Of a DNA stretch of 54,898 nt, positions 33,712-44,530 are shown piece by piece; position 1 is the first letter of the stretch, and the number at the start of each line of letters is the position of its first letter. Below the pieces are notes generated by a model. It saw only the letters and a list, made by a program, of their open reading frames with translations. It had not been told where the DNA came from and did not search any database. Source of the stretch: Teratosphaeria epicoccoides (taxonomy: Eukaryota > Ascomycota > Dothideomycetes > Mycosphaerellales > Teratosphaeriaceae); the NCBI GenBank assembly GCA_021401465.1, contig JADDMT010000163.1:1-54898 (forward strand), given 5' to 3'. Position numbers and translations under genes: made by a program.

Positions 33712-36700
33712 GTACTCTCGCTGTCTGTCCCGCTAGCGAGTGTTAATAATCCTCTCGACAGTGTACTCTAGTTCTTCTACTTTAGGGTCGAGTAGTAAGG
33801 GTTCTGATTGCAATGCGGCGCCTAGCGCTACTTGTTCTAGCAGAGAGACATAGAACACCGGGTGTATTCTTATCTGCTCGGGTAGCTGTAACTCAAAATT
33901 AACTAGTCCCTTCTTAGCCTTGATCCTAAATAGTCCTAGTTTTACAGCGTCTAGTTTTTTACTCAGCTTGTCTGATTTGATGTGACAGCAGAGGAGATAT
34001 ACCTTGTCCCCCTCCTTTAGAATTAGTCCCTTAATTCTCTTACAATTCGCGTACTATGCTATGTTCTACTAATAGAACTATAGGTCGAGTCATGCTTCTG
34101 TTTGTAGTTAGCGTAGATGTTCTACTCGTCTGAGTGCTACTAGGTTCGGATTACTAGCTAAGACGTCCGGAATGTCTCCTATAGCTGATCCATACGCCAT
34201 CTGAAATAGCGAGAGTCCTGTCGACTCTGCTAGCGTACTATTATACGCGAGCTATGCTATTAGCAACAACTCTACCTAGTTATTCTGGTCCCTATTCACA
34301 TAGGATCCAAGGTACTATTCTAACGTCTGATTTAGGCGTTCTGTCTGTTTATTACCCTAAGGGTAGAAGGAAGTACTTAGTCAATGTTTGACCTAGAATT
34401 GTCTCATTAGGGCTCTCTAGAAGTTAGAGGTAAACACGGATCCTCGATCTGTTACTAGGTCCTGTAGCATGCTATGTAGTGCTACTACCTATTTGATGAA
34501 GACATGCGCGATATCTTTAGTCTTAAAGTCTTTGCAGTAAAGGATAAACTTCCTAAACTTAGTAAATCGGTCGACTACTACCATGATCCCGTTGAAGAAC
34601 TCATTAGTAGCGGGTTCTCTCGACTAAGGTAGTTTAACGATAAAATCCATGGCGAGCGATTCCTATAGCCGTTAAGGTACCTTAAGTAGTCGTAGTAGCC
34701 TATACGGTTTATGACGGTCGTGCTTACTTTGTTAGCAAGTTATACATCGACAGACGTAGTCCTCGATTACCTTGCTTATCCTAGGGAAGTAATATTCTTG
34801 TCAGAGAATTTGCTTCATTTTAGACACTCCTAGGTGTCCTGCCTAAGGTACGTTGTGTTAGAGGCGTAGTAGTTCTAATTGTAAAGACGTTAGCACGTAT
34901 ACTAATCCTTAAAACAGAAGGATTCCGTCTTCGTCTTCCTAATCCTCCTGTCTATTAATGTCATTGCGGACAGCGAGTGTAGTTAGGTCATGGATTAGCG
35001 CGTTCTTTAGGTCGTCCTAAAATCTACTAGTCTATGTGACAGTTGTAGCTACGAGTTAGTTAACCTCTAGCGTGCTATCGCTATTTTCCTAGAGAACAGC
35101 ATGTTTCTCCTGCTTTATGCCCTTCATGTAGTCTGTCTAGCGGCTAAGTGCATTAGAGCGTGCGTTATCGGTCCCTTTGCGATAGACGATCTTGCAGTTA
35201 AAACTAGAGAGCTTCTCGCTCTACTAAACCTGTCGTCAGTTTAACTCTTTCGTCGTTGTGAAGTATCGCAAGTTCTTATGGTCTGTGTAGACTATGACCT
35301 AGTGCTTAGAACCTTCTAAGTAGACTCGCTAGGCCTTGTAGGCATCTACTATAGCTAGAAGTTCTTTGTCGTAGACGTCATAACAGAGTTCCGGTCTAGA
35401 CAATTTCCTCGAGTAGTAGGCGACTAGCTGTAGTCATCTACTTAGTCCTAGTTAACTCAAGCATGCCCCGAGTGCTACGTCGGAGGCATCTGTTTCGACT
35501 ATGATAGGCTTATCCAGGTCGAATACAAGTAAGATTAGCTAATCTGTAAATCGTCGCTTAAGTTCCTTGAAGGCATTCCGTTAGGCGTCGTCCTATACGA
35601 ATAGTGTATCCTTCGTCGTAAGAGTCGTAAGTAGTGCCGTGATCTTTAAATAGTTTGCTACAAATCTCCTATAGAAGTTAGCGAATCTAAGGAAGGACTA
35701 TACTTCCTTAACATTAGTTAGCGTAGGCTACTCTTTTACGACCTAGACTTTCTTAGTGTCTATCTTGATTCTATTCTATGCTACTACGTAGCTAAGGAAT
35801 TATACTTCCTGCTTATAAAACTCGCTCTTCTGCGGCTTGACCTTTAGCTAGTAATCCTAGAGTTTCTGAAGTACCTTGCGTATGTAAGTCCTATGCTCTT
35901 CGATCGTCTAGGAATAGACGAGGATGTCGTCTAGGTATATAACTACAAAGACGTCGAGGTACTCTCGTAATACGTTGTTAATAAATGCCTGCTATGTAGC
36001 TAGGGCGTTTGTCAACCTAAATAGCATGACTATGTACTTATAGTGTCCGAACCTAGTTCGGAACGTAGTCTTCTATTCTTCGCCTTCCTTAATTCGAATT
36101 CGGTTATACACTCTAGGTATGTCGAACTTTAAGAACTACATTGCTCCTTGTAGGTAGTCCTGCAATTCCGAGAGTAAAGGAAGCGGATAACTATTCTTTA
36201 TCATGATGTTGTTTAATCTACGATAATCTACGCAGAGTCGCTAGTTATCTTCCCCCTTAGGCACAAACAGGATCGGATATCTAGCTAGGGACTACGACTC
36301 GCGGATGAAGCCTTTCCGGAGGTTGTCTTCTAGGTATTTCCGGAGAATCTCTAGTTTCGCTGCTAATAACAGGTAAACTAATTGCTTCGTTAGTGTCTTG
36401 CTAGGGAGTAAGGGTATCCTGTAGTCCTACTCCTAGTGTTCTAGCAGAGCTTCTTAGTCGGGTTCTTCCTCAAAAAGAGTAGCAAACTCTTTATACTTAT
36501 TAGGAACTATGAATTCGACCTTGACTTCTAATTGCGTTGCTTTAACCTATAGGACGTACACTTCCTGTTCTAGATCCTTAATAGCGGCTACTATCTCGCT
36601 TAAAGTTATAGCATATATTTCGATCTTGCCTAGTACGTCGTGTACTACAGGTAGAGGTATCGATCTTAAGAGTTCTAGGAACTAGATCCTCTCATTCTTC

Positions 36701-38760
36701 TAGTCGATATAGGGGTTAGCGTTTCTTAGCTATAGTAACCCTAGTACTACATCCGAGCCTAGTGACTCTATGATGTCGAACTAGAGCATCTCTTAGTAGC
36801 GTCCTATCCGCAGAGGCATTATCTCGGTCTCTTCGTCAACTACTCCTTAGTTGTATGTAACCGGCTTTCTATTAATCGCTTGTAGCGAGAAAGCATTCGT
36901 CTTTGCCTGTAGCTTTATCCTAGCTGTCCTAGCGAACTTAGGCGTCATGAAGATTCTAGTACATCCTGAATCTATTAAGGCCCTAGCTAGCGTTTCGTCG
37001 ATATGTACCTATACTCTAAGGTTGTTCGCGTATCTGGCGCTAATCGCGGCACATCGTTACAGCCCTATCTAGTCTGTCCGTAGGTCTAATTCTAGCGGAC
37101 CTCGTCGTTTCCCGAATAACTGTCTTCACGGACTAGTTCAGGGATCGTGCGGTCTCGGCTTCTTCTCTAAGCGTTACCGTTTTCTAGCCTAAGAGATCGT
37201 TCTCGTTCTTAGCCTCGCTGTTCCTACGCGTTTCTTGCGTACTCTATCTTTAAGTGATAGACTTGGAGTCGTAGCGCTCTTAGAATCTGAATACCTTCGT
37301 GGGTTAGGTAGCCTCCCTAGGGCTTGAACTCTACCCCGAACAGTATAATTTCTTAGACAACTTTCTAATGCGCGTGAGGTTAAGCTACGACTAGTAGTCT
37401 CCTTAAGTGTCGTCGCATACAGTCGGCTAGTTCGTCATACTAAAGCTAGTCGACGTGTTATACTCCATTAATCCATGGGCAAGCCTAAGCCTACTAGTTC
37501 TGTATGATTCGGATAATATTAAGTCTAATGTCATGTAGCGGCATAGCCTATCGCTCTATGCTCTCGTCTTCCTCGGAATCAGGAATGACGGCTTCAACAA
37601 GCTCGTAGTTATCGTCCGAACCTTCTTCTTCTTCTTCTAGTTCCTGTTGCCTTAGGACTATCGCACTAGAAGGTGTACCCCTTAGCGCATAGATCGACTA
37701 TGCCTTATTTCCGCTAGGGTACTATCTAGAACCATCTTTATCACTCATGTGAATTCGACAATCGTCGTTATAGCACGTAGTCTAAGTAAGTGCGGCATAG
37801 TCTGGTTCTTAAGTAGCGGCAGCCTTTTGCTTAGGTGCTGTTGTTATTACGCGAGCCTGCTCTATCCTAGGCAGCTCTTGTCGTTGCTTCTTCGCAAAAC
37901 ATTCGCGGGAAAAGTGTCCTTTCTTTCTACAGTTATGGCACTTGAGATTACTCTTGTCAAATAGCTTCTTCAGACCATTCTAATTAGGAGAGCCTTTCCG
38001 CGGCTTTCCTTAGGGTCTATTCCTCGGACGCCCCTTAGTCGCATCTAACTCCATAGGTTAGAGACTATAGTAATTGCTTTGCCATTTCGGTGCTAATCGT
38101 TAGACCTTATAGTTAGCCTGTGCTAGCTTGCGATTTCTATGTTGTTATTCTTGCTGTCGTTCCTAGATGCGATTATCGATTCTAATCGCGAGATTGCTCA
38201 TTTCCTTGAATGTCGTTAGCTAATCTCCCCGGGCAATTTCGTCTTTAACTGTCTCCTTTAGTCCCTAGTAGAACTAAGCGGCTAAAGCGTTATCATTCTA
38301 GTCGACTTAAGCAGAGAGGGTCTAAAAGTCCGCGTGGTACTTAGTAGCGGAACCCTTCTGCTAGATTCCTAGGAGAGCTCTCTTAGCCTCTTGTTACTTA
38401 TTACTAAGCCTAAACGCTTCGCGTAATACCTTAAACAAGGACTTATCTAAGTTGAGAATCTCCCTAGTCGTCGTCTTCCTAGCTTTAGCATTGCTGACGT
38501 GATCTAGATAATCTGTTAGATGAGGCTAGATAAACTCGAACGCTAGTCCCTTCAGGTAAGAGACAATGTACATCATTTGCTTATGATATGTTATAAACTA
38601 TTCTGTATCTACGTTAAATGCTAACTAGCATTATAGGATAAACATCTTGACTTGAGATTGTTGTCCTATAAACTCTGTAGGGCTTCCTATCTTAAAGCCG
38701 TTATTACCGTGTCTATTCCTAGTAGTTAAACCTGCGACAGATGCTAGAGCCATCTTGCTA
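33637..38760 (-). pseudogene. Family A Gypsy gag-pol remnant (minus-strand copy)
   Basis: The minus-strand polyprotein is homologous over its whole length to the plus-strand copy at 44531-49827: gag, zinc knuckle (about 37950-37890), protease, reverse transcriptase, RNase H, integrase and a C-terminal chromodomain-like end. It is interrupted by TAG codons at Gln and Trp positions. An antisense open stretch at 36851-37072 only mirrors the protease region. Exact frame edges cannot be fixed because of the mutations. Confidence 0.85.
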
Positions 38761-38865
38761 AGGTAAATGGATTCGAGCTACTATGTGACTTAAGGTATAG
38801 CGGCAACTTGTTCTTGTAGTGTTAGTTAACTGTCGCTAGAACTTGAACTAATAGTTAAAGAACTA

Positions 38866-38887
38866 CTTAACATAGGCGTATGTCAAG
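38866..38887 (-). other. Leader hairpin of family A element
   Basis: A 9-bp stem and four-base loop (loop read as CGCC on the minus strand), about 45 bp inside the 5' LTR. The same structure occurs in the other family A copies (see 44576 and 53140). Confidence 0.65.
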
Positions 38888-39421
38888 CACTCGACAAGTC
38901 TCCTGATGCTTCCTTAGAAGTAGTGCTTAAAATGTCATAAGGGTAGGTGCTAATAGCAGGAAGGGGATCAGGTGTTAGACTCGCAGAGCTATGAAGAATA
39001 TCGACAATAGTAGTTAACCTTGTAACTAACTCTCCTCTAAGTAAGAGAGGATTAAATTGAGATTAAGCACGAAGCTCCTAACTACCTGTCCTAAAGCCAT
39101 CCCTATATACTAGAGAGACAGAGCAGCTCTGTTAGATCTGTCGACAGACCTAATAGATCTATATCTATAGATCTATAGACTAACCCTATAGATCTAAGGG
39201 TCTATTATCCTGTAATAGATCCCTTCTTCCTTGTAGGCCTATAGATCTATAGACTAACCCTATAGATCTAGGGATCTGTCCTTATGTAATAGATCCTTTC
39301 TCCTATAACTATGCCTATAACTCATAGTACTCCTATGACTATACTATAACTTATAGCACTTAGGACCCTTATGATCCTATATCCTATAGTACTCTAGATA
39401 GTACTCCTGACACTTATGACA

Positions 39422-39619
39422 CTATTCCTTATTACTATTACTAAGAGGAATTTTGTTTAACTACTATTACTATTACTAATTACTAACTCTAAAAGACATT
39501 GCTAAATTACTAAGATATTAGTAATTACTAAAATACTAGAAGTACTAGGCTACATTCTAGTAAGAAATTTTGGCCTTAGATAAAGGGGTCTGAGGTAGTA
39601 TTACTGTCTAAGTAGGCTG
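39422..39619. repeat. Continuation of (TTACTA)n region and junction to island
   Basis: Starts with the second CTATT target copy, then degenerate TATTAC repeats to about 39500 and a short TAG-rich transition. Composition normalises at about 39620. Confidence 0.7.
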
Positions 39620-41300
39620 TACGATAAGCTATGAGGGCACGACAATTTGAGGAGTTGCTACACGCTTTCAGGTAATTTTGCTGACAATTGACAGGCTTGT
39701 CTGTCCTCAAGATAGCATGTTGCTTCTAGTTCAGGCAATATCGAAGCCGCCGACAATAGCTCGATTCAGATGCATGGCAACACCTCGTTGTCTTAAAGTA
39801 CCTGGCAACACGATGCCATTTTGCGCTTAAACTACATGCGCCTTCCTCTGAGACACAACGTGACATAGCGTCGTAGGTCGCTCTCTCGATTGATTGGCAG
39901 CCTCAGACACCGTTTCCTGTACATCTTCGGGGCTCGTCTAAGTCCCTAGTCGCTACGAGAACACATCGAGGCTAGGCAGCTCTAGTTCTAGGCAGTATCG
40001 ACAGGGTTGATAAAAATGCCTCGTCAGTACTGACGACCGTCATGCGACCATGTTTATGCTATCGTCCCTACCTGTAGCTCAACACTCAAGCCGCCACCGA
40101 ATTCGCCATGCACACTGCTACCGCACTCCTCAGCGTCTTTGCTGCTTCTGCTCTAAGCAAGCCGCTTGCACTTCCCCAGCAGGGCAAATGGGGACAAGTC
40201 GACGACAGGTACAGGTTGCAAGCAAACTACTGCAACTACGGCACTGCTGGTGACGGTGAGTAAAGCAATAGATCAGAGGTCAAGGCTTGCTGACCGTGCA
40301 TCTTTGCTCCTAGGCACCTGTGAGAAGAATGGCCTCCAAACCTACTGCGTAAGTAAGCACAACTTTACCTCCACGAGACGCTGACCGGTCAGTGTATATA
40401 CGCGGGAATAGCCATTGGCGATGCATTTCCTATGTGGAGAAACACGACCGAACTTCATCCAGAAATCATTAGTGAGCCTTCTATTCATAATGTCCTCAAT
40501 TGGAAAAACATTGACTGACACTGGCGTATTTTAGGCAAGTCTGCAGATGGACAGTTGACATGCAACCACGACAAAATTGAGCCGGGCTACGTGATATGCG
40601 GGCTTCCCCCATGAGTGCGCAGCTTGGCCAGTATCTGTGACGGTACATCTCGCCTCTTCTCTACCCAGACGCGAACGTCAAATCATTTGAGCCCAGTTTT
40701 GCAGAGACGACACGCTCTTCGTTATGCTCTGGGGTTGTCATCGCTGATCCTGAAAAGAGGCTTGAGATCGCACATGAGCGGCCGAGGAACCACGAATCTT
40801 GCCCCCAGGGAATGCGAGCTCTTATATGCAGCGGTGGGAATGCATCATCAAGTTATACCCTTGCTTCGCGCTCTCTTCTGCTTTCTCCCCGGCCTGTGTC
40901 CGTATTGCACGTGACGTTCGAAAATGACGCTGCTTCGTTCAGGCGATGATTCCGCCTTCATATACTGTCTCGACCAGACTCGCCGTGAGAGACTCCCGTC
41001 TGCTCGGCTTGAGCTCAAGGTGTTTGCATGAGACGTCTGGGCGATGCAACCTCTTCAGACTCTCTGCGAAGGCTGGCTATGTCCTGCAGAAGGCTGTATC
41101 TGGTCGCATCTGACCGAGCCAGCTGCGTAGAGCAGACTGTCCATCCATCCGACAGATATTAGCATTGCTTTTGTAGACAATCGAGCTCTTTCTCAAGGTC
41201 TTCTTGACGAGGGGTTGACCGCTCTAGGGCGGCAACAGTCCGATTCTATCGCCATCTTTCTGTGGTCAACAGACCATATAGGTGCATCTTGTACTGTAAC
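39620..41300. other. Unmutated single-copy island inside repeat DNA
   Basis: About 1.7 kb with ordinary CAG and CTG use, flanked on both sides by TAG-rich retroelement DNA. It contains the small secreted protein gene at 40108-40614. About 490 bp upstream and 690 bp downstream of that gene show no other gene I can support. Confidence 0.8.
40108..40614 (+). CDS. Small secreted cysteine-rich protein, four exons (effector candidate)
   Basis: Exons 40108-40255, 40314-40348, 40393-40471 and 40535-40614 give 113 residues. Introns of 58, 44 and 63 nt all have GT..AG borders, and phases fit. A signal peptide (MHTATALLSVFAASALS, cleavage about residue 17) is followed by a mature chain of about 95 residues with six cysteines: YCNYG, GTCEK, TYCC (adjacent pair), TCNHD and VICGLPP. 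The C..C..CC..C..C order is a common pattern in fungal secreted effectors and hydrophobin-like or defensin-like small proteins. The chain lacks the long hydrophobic loops of hydrophobins. The ATG lies in a CCGCCACC/CGCCATG-type context. The open frame is fully intact despite lying between heavily mutated retroelements 14 kb from the telomere. I recognise no named family; the effector role is inference. Confidence 0.82.
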
Positions 41301-42450
41301 AGAGCACTACTATTAGTACTGTCTCGCTTGTCACTATTAACACTAATGGAACGACTAGATCGTAGAGGCTAGAGATGTAGATAGCATGGCGTATTAAATA
41401 GTAGTTTTGCTGTTACTATAACAGGTGTCAAAGGGAACTAAACAAATGCTATAAGGATGCTAGTAAAACATAATGTTGTTACATTATTGTCTTTTATATG
41501 TAGCGTGTAATACATGCGCCTAGCGTAGAATAGTAGATTACTATTCAGAAAAATCATGTCTATAGAGTTAAGAAGTAGAGTCTAAAAGATAGCTTAAGTA
41601 TTAGATATAATATGTTATAGCTACTAGTAAGCTACTTACTATAGTTTTTATTTACATGTGTAAAAGTAAAATGTCTTGTTATTATTATGCTTAACATATA
41701 AATAGCAAGTATATAATTATATATCCTAAGTAAGGTATTAGACCTAATACTAACATGCTAGTTACTATAAGTCTTTATAACATAGTAGGCCTATAGTATA
41801 GAGAAGCATACTTAATGCTAATAAGGGAAGTAGTATTACCTCTATTATAAGAGCTAAATAAATCCCTTTAATTATTATTTACTTCTCTTTAATAGACCTT
41901 CCTATCTTACTATCCTTCTTACTTAGAAATCTTAACACTTACCTAAAATTCTAAGAATAAAGTAATAATTCTAATCCTAGATAGTAGTATATATATTTAT
42001 ATATAGATATTATATATGTCCTTTATACTAAACCTTACTAGCCTAAATGCTAGCTTAATAGTTAAGATTAAAGTAGATACTAATATACTATAATTTAATT
42101 TTCTAGCCTCCTTAAACAATACTATTTTTACCTTCTAGCTATATTCTACACCTATGTAAGTAATAGCTAATATCTCCTAGTCTAGCTAAGCTTTATTAGG
42201 TTTCCTAAGATATAGCTATACTACTATATTAGTGTTAAATTTAAGTAGTATATCTAGGCTAATAGTAGCTAGTATAGCTATAACTATGTCTTATATATCT
42301 ATAACTACAAGCATTGCCCCTAGTTCCTACCTATATCTAAGCTATAGTAGTACTATTATACTTCTAGTTATAAACAATGTAGTACCTTACTTTGCTTATA
42401 GTTCTACAAAGATTTTTGACTTAGTAATAGTACTATCTACTTAATATAGT
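41301..42450. mobile_element. Unidentified TAG-rich repeat DNA
   Basis: Strongly AT-rich with abundant CTAG/TAG. Open frames are short and Ile/Ser/Leu-rich, typical of mutated DNA. No terminal repeat or domain could be assigned. Confidence 0.4.
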
Positions 42451-42860
42451 TAATACTATTAGGGGGGTAATAGAGCTAAACATACTCTAGCATATTACTC
42501 TTAGTATGCCCTAGACCCTGTCTATTATAGTAGGCATTACTTTATATGTTAACTTGTATATTCTCTGTCCTATAGGCTTACTACCTAAGCGTAGGGATGT
42601 AATGCTCCTATATGCTGCCCTCTCTATAGTACCTCTATAGGAACTCTTAAGCCTTATAGTACCCCTGTAGAATTAGGCGTAGACATGCTTTCCTAATTAA
42701 GGGGCGTTAGGGGATATAAGTACCTCCTATGCTACCTCTATAATAAGCAAAAAGTAGCGCTATCTTATACCTATTAAAAGGTCAGATTACTTTGTCATAC
42801 TACGAGATATTCTTCTTATTATATAGCTTTATATCTATATTAGTTCTGCTTTTTCTCCCC
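42451..42860 (+). mobile_element. Family B LTR, apparently solo
   Basis: 410 bp homologous to the family B LTRs (TAATACTATTAGGGGGG at the start, TTCTGCTTTTTCTCCCC at the end). Flanking sequence does not continue into family B leader, so this is a solo or truncated LTR. I found no clear target duplication. Confidence 0.75.
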
Positions 42861-43504
42861 TTGTTAAATTAAGGGCCTAAAATACAGGCAATAGATTTAC
42901 GCATAGGAAGTAGCTACAGAATAAATATATTATGTTAGGTATTAGATATATATCGAATGTAATAGATAGAAGAGAAGAGGTAAAAATTCTTCTCTTCCTA
43001 GCTAGGGTCATATATCCCTAATCCCCTATGTCATGAGTGCTATAAGTTACGAGTACTATAGCCTAAGTCATAGCTGTTATAAGTACTATAAGTTATAGTG
43101 CTATAAGTTACAAGTATCATGAGTTATAACGCATGCATAGAAGAAAGGATCTGTTACGTAAGGATAGATACCTAGATCTATAGGATTAGTCTACAGATCT
43201 ACAGGCATGCATAGAAGAGAGGATCTGTTATGTAAGGATAGATACCTAGATCTGTAGGGTTAGTCTACAGATCTATAGACATAGGTCTAATAGGTCTGTT
43301 AACAGATCTAACAGAGCTGCCCTATCTCTCTAGTATATAGGGATAGCTTCAGGACAGGCAGTTAGGAGCTTCGTACTTAATTTAATCTTCTCCTCTAAGG
43401 GGGATAGTTAGTTACAAGGTTAATTGCCTTTGTCGATATTCTTTACTACTCTGCGAGTCTAACACCTAATCCCCTTCCTACTATTAGCACCTACCCTTCT
43501 AACA

Positions 43505-44059
43505 CTTTAAGCACTACTCCTAAGGAAGTATTAGGGGACTTGTCAAGCACTTAATATACGCCTATGTCAAGTAGTTCCTTAGCTATTAGTTTAGTCTCTA
43601 GCGACAATAGTCAACTAATACCATGAGAACAAGTTACCGCTATACCTTAAATTACTTAGTAGCTCGAATCCATTTACCTTAGCGAGATAGCTCTAGCATC
43701 TGTCGTAGGTTCGACTACTAGAAACTGGCATAGTAACAACAGCTTCAAGATAGGAAGCCCTACAGAGTTTACAGGACAACGATCTTAAGTTAAGATGTTT
43801 ATCCTCTAATACTAGTTAGCATTTAACGTAGATACGGAACAGTTTACAATATATTAAAAGCAAATGATATACATTGTCTCTTACCTAAAGGGACTAGCGT
43901 TCGAGTTTATCTAGCCTTACCTATCAGATTATCTAGATTATGTTAGTAGCGTCAAAGCCAGGAAAACAACGACTAGGGAGATTCTTAACTTAGACAAGTC
44001 CTTGTTTAAGGCGTTACGCGAAGCCTTTAGGCTTAGCAATAAACAATAAGAGGCCGAGA
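43505..44059 (+). pseudogene. 5' leader and first part of gag, truncated by internal LTR
   Basis: Homologous to the start of the internal region at 44531 onward: leader hairpin region, then the gag frame through EAFRLSNK. It ends at GAGGCCGAG, directly before the internal LTR. Confidence 0.85.
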
Positions 44060-44530
44060 TGTCATGAGTGTCAGGAGTACTATAGGTTTCAGGATCATGA
44101 GAGTCCTAAGTACTATAAGTTATAGGTATAGTTATAGGAGTACTATGAGTTATAGGCATAGTCATAGGAGAAAGGATCTGTCACGTGAGGAGAGATCCCT
44201 AGATCTGTAGGGTTAGTCTATAGATCTACAGGCCTATAAGGAAGAAGGGATCTGTTACAGGATAACAGACCCTTAGATCTGTAGGGGTAGTCTATAGATC
44301 TACAGACATATATCTGTTAGGTCTGTCGACAGATCTAATAGAGCTACTCTGTCTCTCTAGTATATAGGGATAGCTTCAGGACAGGTAGTTAGGAGCTTCG
44401 TGCTTAATTTAATTCCCTTTCCCTAGGGGATAGTTAGTTATAAGGATAATTACTATTGTCGATATTCTTTACAGCTCTACGAGTCTAATACCTAGTTACC
44501 TTCCTGCTATTAGCACCTACCCTTATGACA
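44060..44530 (+). mobile_element. Internal family A LTR of the other subtype
   Basis: 471 bp, starting TGTCATGAGTGTCAGGAGTAC and ending CTTATGACA. It matches the 489-bp subtype of the minus-strand element rather than the two outer 476-bp LTRs. It is followed directly by family A leader sequence, so it behaves as a 5' LTR. Confidence 0.9.

Larger units (their letters stand above)
32406..39421 (-). mobile_element. Complete family A Gypsy retrotransposon, 7,016 bp
   Basis: Both LTRs are 489 bp (32406-32894 and 38933-39421), start TGTCATAAGG and end TTATGACA. The 5-bp target duplication CTATT is seen at 32401-32405 and 39422-39426. Coding runs on the minus strand, so the 5' LTR is the right-hand one. 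A purine tract (minus-strand AAGAGGGGGATAG) adjoins the 3' LTR at 32895. The element contains a gag-pol remnant and an oppositely oriented zinc-cluster frame, listed separately. It is structurally complete but inactive because of many TAG codons. Confidence 0.95.
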
